Assembly (NCBI GenBank): GCA_041398845.1
Contig: JAWKTZ010000006.1
Span: 992,001 to 1,056,000, forward strand
Direction: 5' to 3'
DNA from: Fuerstiella sp041398845
Lineage (GTDB): Bacteria; Planctomycetota; Planctomycetia; Planctomycetales; Planctomycetaceae
Length of the DNA stretch: 64,000 nt
Below, piece after piece: positions 1 to 8,799 of this stretch; position 1 is the first letter of the stretch, and the number at the start of each line of letters is the position of its first letter. Position numbers and translations under genes: made by a program. The notes under the pieces are model-generated. The model ran no database searches. It was not told where the DNA came from and saw only the letters and a program-made list of their open reading frames with translations.

Positions 1-121
1 GCAACATGACCGGTGGGGCAGCGTCATCGGCAGTAACCCGGCTGGACAACAGCGATGTTCCGCAGCAGGCGGTAAGAACCAGGAAACTGAATACTGCGGT
101 CTCGTGATGAACGGTTTTCAT
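1..121 (-). CDS. N-terminus of a secreted protein (cut by window edge)
   Basis: Only the first 40 codons lie in the window. The ATG is at 121 and translation runs off the left edge. The N-terminus has a hydrophobic stretch (FSFLVLTACCG) followed by a polar segment ending in ADDAAPP, which fits a Sec signal peptide with cleavage near a VTA|D site; the two cysteines might alternatively mark a lipoprotein, but no proper lipobox is evident. It starts 16 bp after the preceding secreted-protein gene on the same strand, so it probably ends the same operon. The function cannot be read from this fragment. Confidence 0.6.
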   Translation of the reverse strand, partial: MKTVHHETAVFSFLVLTACCGTSLLSSRVTADDAAPPVML

Positions 122-137
122 TCCGGCTTCGTCCTCT

Positions 138-965
138 TCATGGCAATGAGTCAGCATCAAACAACGCGACCGGGTTGATTTTGAACTGGAGCATCTTTGC
201 GGATTCACGGCCGTTGTCTCCGCCTTTTCTCTGCATGGAGACTCGGCCGATTTTCAAGTTGCCGGCTTTTGTCATCATGACGTCGCCTTCAGCATAGAAG
301 CGGATTGTGTCCGGCAGTGAACGAATGAGCGAACGCGGGGAATCACTGCCTTTGAAGGTGACCATGAACCAGTCAGCCGCATGTTCGCCGTCGCCGGCAA
401 ACAGGTCCGAAATCACTTCGTCTTTGTGGGTCTTGAAGAAATCGATGACGGCCGTTTGAGTCGCAGCAGGCAGTTCATCCAGATACATTCGCTCGGCATG
501 ACGGCTGGGTTGAATCGGTGCCGTTTCGCCAACGTACAGCTTCAATGCCTGCACAACCTCAGGTGGCATTTTCCACATCTGAGCGTAGTGCCGCAGCCAG
601 CGTTTGTCGATCTGATTAAAGCCGGTCTCGCTGCTGACCAGCTTGATCGAAATTCCCTCCACCGATGTCCCGGACTTTGTTTTGATCGTGACTTCCACAT
701 CCGCTTTCTGTCCATGAGGCTTCACGGCAGTGACGGATTTGATCTGGTTCAGTTGATACTGCATGGCTGTGAGCCACTTCCGAGCATCCTTGTCGGTCGT
801 CCAGTTGTTGAACTTGTCCCGAATGTCGTCTTCGTTGCGAAACCCGTTCTTCGCGGTCCTCGAACCCAGTTCCTGCTTCGCTGTCCGGGAATCCTGAGCT
901 CCGGCAACACCAACAAGATGCACCAGCAGCAGAAAGCCAAGCGCCGCGCGTTTCATCGTGTCCAT
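138..965 (-). CDS. Secreted protein of unknown function
   Basis: I do not recognise this 275-aa protein. It begins with a signal peptide (ATG at 965 or, three codons in, at 956; hydrophobic core LGFLLLVHLVGVAGA), and the mature part is mixed polar without transmembrane segments. It contains stretches such as WFMVTFKGSD and GNLKIGRVSMQRKGGD, and the middle part (VEGISIKLVSSETGFNQIDKRW) is reminiscent of restriction-endonuclease-fold proteins, but this is only a visual impression. It follows the SGNH hydrolase by 9 bp and precedes another secreted protein by 16 bp, so the three are probably co-transcribed. A long ORF on the opposite strand over this region is taken to be a shadow. Confidence 0.7.
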   Translation of the reverse strand: MDTMKRAALGFLLLVHLVGVAGAQDSRTAKQELGSRTAKNGFRNEDDIRDKFNNWTTDKDARKWLTAMQYQLNQIKSVTAVKPHGQKADVEVTIKTKSGTSVEGISIKLVSSETGFNQIDKRWLRHYAQMWKMPPEVVQALKLYVGETAPIQPSRHAERMYLDELPAATQTAVIDFFKTHKDEVISDLFAGDGEHAADWFMVTFKGSDSPRSLIRSLPDTIRFYAEGDVMMTKAGNLKIGRVSMQRKGGDNGRESAKMLQFKINPVALFDADSLP

Positions 966-974
966 GGCAGATTC

Positions 975-2081
975 TCAGACTTTCAACGCCGCCTGCAAAG
1001 CCGGTTCGATGGCGTTGGCCTGATTGAAGAAGCCGAGATCGGATGGATGCGAACCATCCGTTGTGTCGTCTCGATCGGCAGCCAGCAGTGTTTCGCCATC
1101 CACGTAGAACAGGTTTTCGATTCCGTCATCCCGCATCTTCTGATAAGCCGCCCTGAACGCGGCGCGACTGGTATCGTTACGTTCCTGACGCGAGGGCACC
1201 AGCCAGGAAGAGGGGTAGGTGCGGTCTTCCACGAGCACAATCGGTATTCCGGGATGAGCCGATCGCAACTGGTTGACCATCGGACCGGTGCGTTCGGTGA
1301 TTTCTGCAGCCACCATGTTGGGCAGGCAGTCCAGGACGTAGACTGCCGGATCGAGTTCCACAAGAAACTGTCCGACCTCTTTTTCCAGCTTGCCGTTGCC
1401 GGAAAATCCCAGGTTGATTGTCGGGCGATTCAGGCGACGTCCGAGGATGGCGGGATGAGGCATGCCCGGCCGGGACGCACAGGCTCCATGAGTGATGGAT
1501 GTTCCGTAAAAGACAATCGGCTTCTGAGTTCGTGGTGCGACAGGTTCAAACTTTTGCCCGGCGGGAACGCCGATCTTCAAAGACTCGGTCCCGTTATAGA
1601 GCGGCAGGTAAATCGCATAGTCGCGAGTTCCCGGTCGCAGGCCGCTGACGATTTCCACCTGCATGTGCTGGTTGTTGGGACGTGTCACAGCAACCCACCG
1701 CAACCGACCTTCGTCGTCGCGCGCGTAAAGGTCCAGACCGCTGACGCCTGTCGCCGGCATGTGCGGCATTCCCAGATTCGACGACGTCACAACATGATCA
1801 ACATGGATGGTCGTTGCGTCAGTGCGAAACTGCACCATCATCCCGGCCGAATGACGGCTCAGATTCCAGACCGCATCACGAACCACACCTTTGGCTCGAC
1901 TTGGCAGGCGATCATAATACTTCTCGGTATCATCAAAGCCTCGACCTTCCAGCCCCCATTCCCGGACGTCATGAAATGTCGTTTCTGCCTGAGCCGCAAA
2001 CAGCTTTGAACGCAGGGAGGCGGTGGAGAGTGCAGCGGCACCGGACATCAACAGAGTTCGGCGGGAAAGCGGTCGCGTCAT
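975..2081 (-). CDS. GxDLY/SGNH-type secreted esterase
   Basis: This is a predicted secreted hydrolase of the GDSL/SGNH superfamily, acting on ester or acetyl groups outside the cytoplasm; the substrate is unknown. The N-terminus has an RR-containing signal (LSRRTLLMSGAAAL) that fits Tat export. A beta-sandwich N-domain carries the GLDLY motif around residues 115-119 that names the GxDLY family. The catalytic domain then shows YGTSITHG with nucleophile Ser about 195, GFSGNGK for the Gly/Asn oxyanion positions (about 226-229), and DGSHPSD with Asp about 342 and His about 345. I prefer the ATG at 2081; a TTG two codons upstream is possible and overlaps the stop of a small upstream ORF. It is the first large gene of a short minus-strand operon of exported proteins. 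Confidence 0.88.
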   Translation of the reverse strand: MTRPLSRRTLLMSGAAALSTASLRSKLFAAQAETTFHDVREWGLEGRGFDDTEKYYDRLPSRAKGVVRDAVWNLSRHSAGMMVQFRTDATTIHVDHVVTSSNLGMPHMPATGVSGLDLYARDDEGRLRWVAVTRPNNQHMQVEIVSGLRPGTRDYAIYLPLYNGTESLKIGVPAGQKFEPVAPRTQKPIVFYGTSITHGACASRPGMPHPAILGRRLNRPTINLGFSGNGKLEKEVGQFLVELDPAVYVLDCLPNMVAAEITERTGPMVNQLRSAHPGIPIVLVEDRTYPSSWLVPSRQERNDTSRAAFRAAYQKMRDDGIENLFYVDGETLLAADRDDTTDGSHPSDLGFFNQANAIEPALQAALKV

Positions 2082-2083
2082 GA

Positions 2084-2233
2084 TCAACTTTCATCAGTGT
2101 CTTGAGGCCAGGTAAAATTTCCGTCTGCTAACGACTTTCGGAAACTGCGACTCAGGGATGTTTCGCAATCGTTTTGCCATCGAGCCTTTTCAAGCAGCGT
2201 GCGAATCTCAGCAGGCAAGGCAGTCGTTGGCAT
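2084..2233 (-). CDS. Possible 49-aa small protein upstream of the SGNH hydrolase
   Basis: An ATG at 2233 opens a 49-codon frame ending in a TGA three bases before the ATG of the SGNH hydrolase. The peptide is polar and helix-like (EIRTLLEKARW, SLSRSFRKSLADG) and has no signal or membrane segment. It fills most of the 220-bp gap between hflX and the hydrolase, and its tight spacing would allow translational coupling. No convincing ribosome binding site precedes it and I recognise no family. It may be a real small protein or only an open stretch of the leader. Confidence 0.3.
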   Translation of the reverse strand: MPTTALPAEIRTLLEKARWQNDCETSLSRSFRKSLADGNFTWPQDTDES

Positions 2234-2310
2234 CGTGGTCGTTCCGCATTGGGAGACGGGCAGGAAGGGCCTGATTGTAACACCTGCGAGCGGAAAACGC
2301 TTTTCCGGAA

Positions 2311-3627
2311 TCAATGCCCCGAAGCAGCGGTTTCCAGAACGACCAGTTGTGTGTCTGAGGCATCGATGGTGTTCAGATACTGCCGGGCCATGCGGCACGT
2401 AATTTTGACTCGAGCGGACGTGTCGTCCGTGTACTCGCGTGACAGCTCATCGGCGTGCTGAGTCAACCACGACAGCAGTTTCCCGTTGCCCGAACTGGTT
2501 TCCACTTCCACCGTCAGAAAACCGCCCGACAGTCGTTCGGCAACGATCTCGCTCAGACGATCAATTCCCAGACCGGTTGCTGCGCTGATGGTGATCGTGT
2601 CTTCGTAGTGGCGTCGCAGGACATCGATCATGGATTGGTCGGCCACCTGATCGACCTTGTTCAGAACCAGCAGCACGTTGCTGCAGTCGACACCGATCTC
2701 CTGCAGGACGTCGTAGCAGGTGTGAATCTGACGTTCGGCGTCCGGGTTGCTGGCGTCGACAACATGCAGCAGCAGATCGGCGTGACGGGCTTCTTCCAGT
2801 GTGGAGCGGAACGAGGCAACGAGGTGGTGAGGCAGATCGCGAACAAACCCAACCGTGTCACTCAACAGAACTTCACCGTAGTTCGGCACAGACCAGCGTC
2901 GCGTTCGCGTATCCAGTGTCGCGAACAGTTTATCTTCGACCAGCACATCGGCTCCGGTTAACGCTCGCATCAAAGTGCTCTTGCCGGCGTTGGTGTAGCC
3001 GACCAGGGAAACGGTCTGCTGTTCGCGTCGTTGTGAAACGGTTCGTTCGCGGCGGTTTTCGACGTGCTTCAGCTTGGCCTTGAGTTCGGAAATACGCTTG
3101 TCGATCAGGCGACGGTCTGTTTCCAACTGCTTTTCCCCGGGACCACGACCGGCTCCGATACCGCCGGTGATGCGTTCCAGGTGAGTCCACATGCGTTTCA
3201 ATCGCGTCCGGAAGTACATCAACTGAGCAAGCTCAACCTGCAGCATGGCTTCGTGCGTCTGAGCATGCGTGGCGAAAATGTCCAGAATGACTTCGCTGCG
3301 GTCGACGATGGGTTTTTCGATCGCCTGTTCGAGTGACCGTCCCTGCGACGGCGTGAGGTTGTTGTCGAAGACGACCATTTCCGCGCCGGTGTCCGCAACC
3401 AGCTCTTTAAGTTCCTCAAGCTTGCCGGTTCCCAGACAATGTGCCGGGTGAGGGTTGTCGCGGAACTGCACGATTTCGCCAACGACATGCACGCCCGCCG
3501 TTTTCACCAGCCCCTTTAATTCGTCCAGAGCGGTTTCTTTATCGGGACAGTCGTCCGGATTAAAAACACCGCAAAGGATTGCTTTTTGATTGGAAACTTT
3601 CAGTTCGTCGCGTTTGGGATCGCCCAA
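2311..3627 (-). CDS. hflX: Ribosome-associated GTPase HflX
   Basis: HflX is a cytosolic GTPase that binds the ribosome and splits stalled or hibernating 70S particles. The N-terminal HflX domain has the glycine-rich linker GGIGAGRGPGEKQLE, followed by a basic coiled coil and the G domain: P-loop GYTNAGKST (about 210-217), SDTVGFVRDLP for G3 and LVLNKVD for G4. The reading frame is open to a TTG at 3720, but a promoter-like pair (TTGAGC at 3715-3720 and TAGAAT at 3693-3698) lies over that start. I therefore choose the TTG at 3627, which has an AAGG 8 nt upstream and gives 438 aa, close to the E. coli length. It is divergent from queC. Confidence 0.93.
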   Translation of the reverse strand: MGDPKRDELKVSNQKAILCGVFNPDDCPDKETALDELKGLVKTAGVHVVGEIVQFRDNPHPAHCLGTGKLEELKELVADTGAEMVVFDNNLTPSQGRSLEQAIEKPIVDRSEVILDIFATHAQTHEAMLQVELAQLMYFRTRLKRMWTHLERITGGIGAGRGPGEKQLETDRRLIDKRISELKAKLKHVENRRERTVSQRREQQTVSLVGYTNAGKSTLMRALTGADVLVEDKLFATLDTRTRRWSVPNYGEVLLSDTVGFVRDLPHHLVASFRSTLEEARHADLLLHVVDASNPDAERQIHTCYDVLQEIGVDCSNVLLVLNKVDQVADQSMIDVLRRHYEDTITISAATGLGIDRLSEIVAERLSGGFLTVEVETSSGNGKLLSWLTQHADELSREYTDDTSARVKITCRMARQYLNTIDASDTQLVVLETAASGH

Positions 3628-3692
3628 GTGGTGAACCTTCGAAAAATGTCGGAATCTGCAGAATGCCAGCGTCGGTTGGCGGCACGTCTCAT

Positions 3693-3720
3693 ATTCTACC
3701 GTCACACTGACACAGCTCAA
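3693..3720 (-). promoter_or_regulatory. Candidate sigma70-type promoter of hflX
   Basis: Reading the minus strand there is TTGAGC (3715-3720), a 16-bp spacer and TAGAAT (3693-3698). It would start transcription near 3686, about 60 nt before the preferred TTG start. Motif match only. Confidence 0.4.
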
Positions 3721-3779
3721 ACGCTAATTGTTCGCATGCTGTTTCCCGGGCCCGGCCGTCACATTTTTCGACCCTCACC

Positions 3780-4472
3780 ATGACACTGTCTCGCAAAGCC
3801 GTTGTTCTTGTCAGCGGCGGACTGGATTCCGCCACAGTCATGGCCATCGCGCGCCATCAGGGCTTTGAAGTCCACGGAATTTCGTTTGATTATGGCCAGC
3901 GGCACCGCATCGAAATGGAAGCGGCTGAACGCGTCTGCAGGGCCAATGCTGCGGCCAGTCACGTCGTGTTTCCTCTGGCAGCGCAGATCTTTCGCGGATC
4001 GGCCCTGACCAACGATATTGATGTGCCACACAATCGTTCGGATGACCAGATGGAGGACGGAATTCCGGTGACCTACGTTCCGGCTCGCAATACCATCTTT
4101 CTGTCAGTCGCTCTGGGGCTGGCCGAATCGATCGGTGCCAACGACATTTTCATCGGCGTCAACGCGGTTGACTACAGTGGTTACCCGGATTGCCGACCGG
4201 AATTTGTCGCTGCGTTCGAATCCATGGCCAACCTGGCGACCAAAGTGGGTGTCGAGGGCGGCAAAATCACCATTCATGCTCCGCTGGTCAAATTGACGAA
4301 GGCAGAAATCATTAAGGAAGGTTTGCAGCGGGGAGTCGACTACGGGCTGACTCACAGTTGCTATGACCCGACACCGGCCGGCGTGAGCTGCGGCGAATGC
4401 GATTCCTGTCAGCTACGACTGAAAGGATTCGCGGAAGCCGGAGCAGTCGATCCGATTGCCTATCAATCCTGA
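3780..4472 (+). CDS. queC: 7-cyano-7-deazaguanine synthase QueC
   Basis: QueC converts 7-carboxy-7-deazaguanine to preQ0 using ATP and ammonia, a step of queuosine (or other 7-deazaguanine) synthesis in the cytosol. The 230-aa product has the PP-loop SGGLDSAT near residue 12, the conserved TYVPARNT segment, VNAVDYSGYPDCRPEF, and a C-terminal zinc site formed by Cys194 together with the CGECDSC cluster (Cys204, 207, 210). The ATG at 3780 leaves about 60 bp to the hflX promoter region. It is 31 bp upstream of queE, which supplies its substrate, so the two form an operon. queD and queF are not in the window. Confidence 0.96.
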   Translation: MTLSRKAVVLVSGGLDSATVMAIARHQGFEVHGISFDYGQRHRIEMEAAERVCRANAAASHVVFPLAAQIFRGSALTNDIDVPHNRSDDQMEDGIPVTYVPARNTIFLSVALGLAESIGANDIFIGVNAVDYSGYPDCRPEFVAAFESMANLATKVGVEGGKITIHAPLVKLTKAEIIKEGLQRGVDYGLTHSCYDPTPAGVSCGECDSCQLRLKGFAEAGAVDPIAYQS

Positions 4473-4503
4473 GTTCGCTTTTTCCCGATCCTGAAGAATT
4501 TCC

Positions 4504-5181
4504 TTGTTCATTTCCGAAGTCTACGAATCGTTTCAGGGCGAAGGTCCGTTTGCCAAAACGCCGTCGCTGTTTATCCGGACGTCTGGCTGCAACCTGCGCT
4601 GTTCTTTCTGTGATACTCCGTTCACATCATGGAATCCCGAGGGCGAACAGGTGTCTTTGGAACAACTGGCCATGCGCGTGCGCAACACGTCGGCCGGGCA
4701 TGTTGTTCTGACCGGAGGCGAACCGATGCTGGCACCGCAACTGACCGAGCTGTCGGATGTGTGTCGAGCGGCCGGGAAAGTGATCACCATCGAAACGGCC
4801 GGAACAGTAGATCGATCGGTGGAATGTGATCTGATGGCCATCAGTCCCAAGTTGAAAAACTCAACGCCCGACGACCATGCCTGGTCGGTCCGCCACGAGG
4901 AAACTCGACACCAGCCCGCCATCATTCGATCCCTGTTTGGTCGCTACGATGCGATCCTGAAATTCGTCATCGACCAGCAGACGGACGTTGATGAAGTGGC
5001 GACGTATCTGACGGAATTCCCGGAGATTCCTGCCGACAAAGTCTGGCTGATGCCCCAGGCAAGAACGCAACAGGAACTGGCCGACAGGTGCAACTGGGTG
5101 CATTCGGCGGCGGAGGCCAACGGATTTCGTTTTTCGTCCCGCCTGCACATCGAACGCTTCGGCAATCAACGCGGCGTATAG
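4504..5181 (+). CDS. queE: 7-carboxy-7-deazaguanine synthase QueE (radical SAM)
   Basis: QueE is a radical SAM enzyme that contracts 6-carboxytetrahydropterin to 7-carboxy-7-deazaguanine, the substrate of QueC encoded just upstream. The 4Fe-4S motif is CNLRCSFC (Cys29, 33, 36), preceded by the QueE hallmark SFQGEGPFAKTPSLFIR and followed by VLTGGEPML and an ETAGT strand. The start is TTG at 4504: an in-frame stop lies 12 bp upstream and the protein begins FISEVYESFQGEG, where homologues also start. Length (225 aa) is typical. The next 240 bp downstream are non-coding repeats. Confidence 0.95.
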   Translation: MFISEVYESFQGEGPFAKTPSLFIRTSGCNLRCSFCDTPFTSWNPEGEQVSLEQLAMRVRNTSAGHVVLTGGEPMLAPQLTELSDVCRAAGKVITIETAGTVDRSVECDLMAISPKLKNSTPDDHAWSVRHEETRHQPAIIRSLFGRYDAILKFVIDQQTDVDEVATYLTEFPEIPADKVWLMPQARTQQELADRCNWVHSAAEANGFRFSSRLHIERFGNQRGV

Positions 5182-5190
5182 TTTCCTGAG

Positions 5191-5283
5191 GCGATCTGAA
5201 AAAGGGGTCTGACCCTCTCCGGGCAGCCGTTTTCACGGTCGTTTTGCTGCCCTCCAAAGGGTCAGCCCCCTTTTTCAGATCGC
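5191..5283. repeat. Long hairpin repeat with GGGTCTGACCC-type arms
   Basis: A 37-base left arm (5191-5227) pairs, with few mismatches, with a right arm at 5246-5283; the core is GGGGTCTGACCC against GGGTCAGCCCC flanked by runs of A and T. It sits just after queE and could terminate transcription, but the shape (long imperfect stem, AAAAAGGGGTCTGACCC core) resembles dispersed REP-like palindromes seen near transposases in many bacteria. Confidence 0.7.
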
Positions 5284-5328
5284 ATCTAATCCGACAGCGC
5301 CAAGTTCGCAAAAAGGGCCGTATTTCGG

Positions 5329-5388
5329 AACCCGACGCGTTAGCGAGGGATCTGCGCACAACTCGTTCCCGCGCTGACGCTTCGGGTT
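5329..5388. repeat. Imperfect inverted repeat (CCCGACGCGTTAGCGAGGGA family)
   Basis: The left arm AACCCGACGCGTTAGCGAGG (from 5329) is partly complementary to GTTCCCGCGCTGACGCTTCGGGTT (about 5366-5388). It lies 45 bp after the first hairpin and 34 bp before the end of the convergent esterase gene. It looks like a separate palindromic repeat family rather than a factor-independent terminator, since no T-run follows. Confidence 0.5.
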
Positions 5389-5421
5389 ACCACGAGACAG
5401 AAGCTGGCGCTGTCCAGCTAA

Positions 5422-8400
5422 TCACTGCCGATGGCGAATCATGATGGCGGGGCGCGAGGCGGGATCAAGGGCCTGTGATGAGGCGAACTGATATTCGGTA
5501 TTGAAACCGTCCAGCATCACCAGCGCGAGGCCGCGATTCGCAATGCGGCCGGTTGACCAGGCGCGGGCCGCTTCCGTGATATCGAAACGTATTCGAGCAC
5601 TGTTGAACTTGAATCCGTCCAGAACGTGTGAGTCGATGAGACCATTCGGTCCGTGGCCGAAATCGGAAGTCAGATCCAAACCGATCCCGCCACCCATGCG
5701 GTTGTCAACAAAGCCCATGTTGCTGAACCCTATGTTCCCGGTATGGGCCGTTCGCGCAGGTGCCAGAGCGTACAGGCCGATACGGGCCGGTGAATTGGCA
5801 TAGGCAGAATTCAGTTGCGTGAGCTCCAGAATCGCTGTGGAAATATCAGCCGCAGACGACGTGTTGAAGAACAACAGCGGGCTTTGCTGTCCGACGGGCG
5901 ATGCCGAGACCGCAAGAACGCCCTGCTGTGCGGCGACCGAACCAGGACCGGGAAGATCAGACAACACCGCGTCTTCCGTAACCGTCATTCGCTGCTCCAG
6001 CAGTGATTCCATATCGCTCATCTGAGTGCCGTTCGCCTGAGAGCCGGTGACAGCGACCGCCGCTGTCGAGGAACCGCCGGATTGCTCGAGAACAACGGGA
6101 GCATTCGTTAACACCATCGCAGAAACCCTTTCTCCGGCTTCTGAGGTGGCAACGCTGTTGGATTGAGCCGTCTGATTTTCGGCGACATACTGAGCAGTCG
6201 AAGTGCAGCGTCCGTCGGCGGTTTCCACAAGCAGTTCTCCTGTCGAAAATGCATCCTGGTCTGCACCGGGTGTGACCGGCAGAGCAGGGGGGAAGTTTGG
6301 ATCGAGAGCATCTGGTTCCTGAGCATCGACTGTCGGGATGTCTGATTCGCGATCATCAGCGTCGGGAGTCTCAACGGATTCATTCGTCTCATTCCCAGAC
6401 ACGTTTGGTTCCGGGACCGGCAACTCGGGCGGCACGATGTCCAGAGGAGCAGGCTGGGTGGTCTGATCCACCGGCGGTTCCGGAACAATGGGTTCCGGCG
6501 GCTGAGGCTCGACCGATTGAGGTTCTGGGGCAGGCACCACGGGTTCAACGGTCTCAACCGGCGGTGGAGAAACATCCACAGGGGGTTCCGGAGCGACATC
6601 CACAGGTTCTGTGGGCGGTGTGACATCCACCGGCGGTGATGGTGGTGTCACCGGAGGCTCTGAAATCGGTGGTGTGACCGGCGGAGCGGTTGACGAAACA
6701 GTCATGATCATGCGGCTGCCCTGTCCGGACAGCACGGTGAAGTCTCTGACGGTGAGCAGTCCGTCGGCGTCAGCGGCCAACTGGCCCTGCTGCAGGACCT
6801 GGCCGGTCTGGTTATCCACGTTTTGCCAGGTCACAACATCACCGGGATTCACCGAAAAACTCTGCAGATTGCGCGGTGTCAGGTCTGCCGTTTGAGTGTC
6901 AATCAACGACCGCACCGACACTTCATAGCGGGCAGGAGTATCGACGATGCTGTCGTCGAAGGCGTTCCATGGTGTGGCCCAGTCGATCACCTGGTTATAG
7001 AAATCGGTTCCTCCGGGCAGAGGAACCAGGTCTCCGGAACCGGTCGCATTCTCAATTCCCAGGAAGCTGATATCGTTGCGGAAGGCCCAATTGCCAAGTC
7101 CGTTGATTCCGGTTCCAAAGAGCGAAATGGGAGCGAAGCCGAACCCCATCCATGCATGCCCATAGTCACCGCGCTGCTCTGCCGAATAGCCGATGTTGGC
7201 AGCCTCGACCTGAGCAATAAATGGCTGTCCCTGCGTGGCCCAGTCGATGGTGGTGTCAGCCTTGCCGTGGCCGAACGCCAGAAACGAAATGTTTTCGCCT
7301 CGACGGCGCACCAGTTGTTCGCCGTGGTCCAGCCAGTCCCACACTCCGGTCTGCTGACTTTGACCGGCCCCATATTTAGCAATGGTTCCGGCATGTTCGC
7401 CATTGTTCACGATCAGCAGATTGCTGTTCTGAGATCCCCAGAGCTGCTCGAATTCCAACTGAAAGTTGGGACTGGTGGCATAGTTTGTGATTCCTTCGCT
7501 GGAATACACGCCGGAAAAAACGTCGCCATAGTGAATCCCCAGAGACAGTGCTCCGGAACCACCCATCGAATGACCGAAGGCATGCACGCGAGCTGTGTCG
7601 ACGTTGAAGTCGCTGTTGGCAATGACTTCGTCGATGGCCTTCAGCACACGCTGTTCAGTAAAGTTTTCGATCACGCCGCTGGTTGGAATCGGGCCGTCTG
7701 TGTTGTAGTTGTGGTCAGCCGCGAATCCGTACCACCACGTATGCACCGTGCCTCGATCGCCGCCGGGATCATCCACAAACAACTGAATGGCCGGCCAGTC
7801 AAACTCGGATTCGCTCAGAAATCTGTGCCCTGTGGAATACGCATGCAGTTCGACCTTCAACGAATACGACTGAGAGGGATCGTAATCACCGGGCAAAGCA
7901 ATGGCGTAATTGTACGCATAGCCCTGGAATGTCGGATTCCAGTCTTTGTAATCCATGAACTGAGTGTACACACGGCCTTTGCCGCCGTTGATGGAATTCA
8001 CAAGGATCGGAGTCGTGTCTGCTACGGACTCCTGAACGGCACTGTCGGTGGAATCTCCGGACGCCGCCAGAGACTGCTCCGTTCCGTTTGCCACCAAGGT
8101 AACGGCATAAAAAGCGCTGCCCTCTTCGCCGTCCTGAGTTGTATACACAAACAGACCTGTGTCGTCGCTCAGTGCGCTTCCCAGATCATTGATGACAAAG
8201 TTCTGTGGCGTTCCCTCGCCCGCCAACTGATGCCGCGAGGTGTTGTCATCCAGCGGACCCCATTTGCCCGTCAGAAGCTCCGCCTGGCCGATGTTGTCAG
8301 CCGTAATCCGCTGGTCCGAACGGTAGACGTGATACTGCTCGCCAACCAGAGTTGTGTCTTCCTGCCATGTCAGAAACGTCTGGCCGTCACGATGGAAGGC

Positions 8401-8493
8401 TTCCAGTTCCGTCACCCCCGCAGACATCAGAATCAGAGGTTCCAGAGTTTCCACCAGAAGTTCAGAACTCCGAATTCGCTTGGTAAATCGCAT
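5422..8493 (-). CDS. Large surface esterase with proline-rich stalk and DNRLRE-like C-terminus
   Basis: This 1023-aa protein is probably exported. The N-terminus carries an LEP-type motif (VETLEPLILMSAG, about residues 15-26) resembling the LEPRxLLSA signal of planctomycete surface proteins. A fibronectin-like segment follows (about 30-140), then an alpha/beta-hydrolase with nucleophile elbow GHSMGG (307-312) and an esterase-D-like surround. Residues about 605-720 are a Pro/Val/Glu-rich stalk with repeated PP-V and EPPVD words. The last 130 residues (FNSARIRFDITEAARAW, GLALVML) resemble DNRLRE or CBM-like beta-sandwich domains. The likely role is hydrolysis of an ester-bearing polymer at the cell surface; the substrate is unknown. 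A 590-aa ORF on the other strand is a shadow. Confidence 0.8.
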   Translation of the reverse strand: MRFTKRIRSSELLVETLEPLILMSAGVTELEAFHRDGQTFLTWQEDTTLVGEQYHVYRSDQRITADNIGQAELLTGKWGPLDDNTSRHQLAGEGTPQNFVINDLGSALSDDTGLFVYTTQDGEEGSAFYAVTLVANGTEQSLAASGDSTDSAVQESVADTTPILVNSINGGKGRVYTQFMDYKDWNPTFQGYAYNYAIALPGDYDPSQSYSLKVELHAYSTGHRFLSESEFDWPAIQLFVDDPGGDRGTVHTWWYGFAADHNYNTDGPIPTSGVIENFTEQRVLKAIDEVIANSDFNVDTARVHAFGHSMGGSGALSLGIHYGDVFSGVYSSEGITNYATSPNFQLEFEQLWGSQNSNLLIVNNGEHAGTIAKYGAGQSQQTGVWDWLDHGEQLVRRRGENISFLAFGHGKADTTIDWATQGQPFIAQVEAANIGYSAEQRGDYGHAWMGFGFAPISLFGTGINGLGNWAFRNDISFLGIENATGSGDLVPLPGGTDFYNQVIDWATPWNAFDDSIVDTPARYEVSVRSLIDTQTADLTPRNLQSFSVNPGDVVTWQNVDNQTGQVLQQGQLAADADGLLTVRDFTVLSGQGSRMIMTVSSTAPPVTPPISEPPVTPPSPPVDVTPPTEPVDVAPEPPVDVSPPPVETVEPVVPAPEPQSVEPQPPEPIVPEPPVDQTTQPAPLDIVPPELPVPEPNVSGNETNESVETPDADDRESDIPTVDAQEPDALDPNFPPALPVTPGADQDAFSTGELLVETADGRCTSTAQYVAENQTAQSNSVATSEAGERVSAMVLTNAPVVLEQSGGSSTAAVAVTGSQANGTQMSDMESLLEQRMTVTEDAVLSDLPGPGSVAAQQGVLAVSASPVGQQSPLLFFNTSSAADISTAILELTQLNSAYANSPARIGLYALAPARTAHTGNIGFSNMGFVDNRMGGGIGLDLTSDFGHGPNGLIDSHVLDGFKFNSARIRFDITEAARAWSTGRIANRGLALVMLDGFNTEYQFASSQALDPASRPAIMIRHRQ

Positions 8494-8799
8494 GGACCGT
8501 GTCCGTTGTTGCCTGGCGAGGACGGCCAGTCCTCCATCAATGGTTCAGGCCCGGCAGCTTACAAAAAATCCGGGCACTGCGGCGGCCGAGCTTGAATTCT
8601 GAATGTACGGCCGGGAATTCCTGTCGTGACTGTACAGCTTTTTCCGCCGTGTTGACTTTTGGCAACATCACTCGGTTTGCTAAGGTGTCACGGTGCCGTC
8701 TCCATGTGATAATCTGTATTCACCGCCGTCGGTTGACGGCACCAATGGTGATTTTCCCCGGCGAATTTTTTTCCGCACGACCAGACGACTGTTCATTCG
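8494..8799. other. Intergenic region between the surface esterase and folD
   Basis: These 306 bases hold no ORF I believe. An extended -10 element (TGTGATAAT, about 8705-8713) lies about 87 bp before the folD ATG, without a good -35; a TTGACT at 8652-8657 has no matching -10. Divergent promoters for both flanking genes are expected here. Confidence 0.35.

Noticed and set aside
381..2009. 542-aa ORF on the plus strand
   Set aside because: It runs antisense through the secreted protein and the SGNH hydrolase, whose motifs are clear.
6823..8595. 590-aa ORF on the plus strand
   Set aside because: Antisense to the esterase gene, which has a catalytic GHSMGG and coherent domains.
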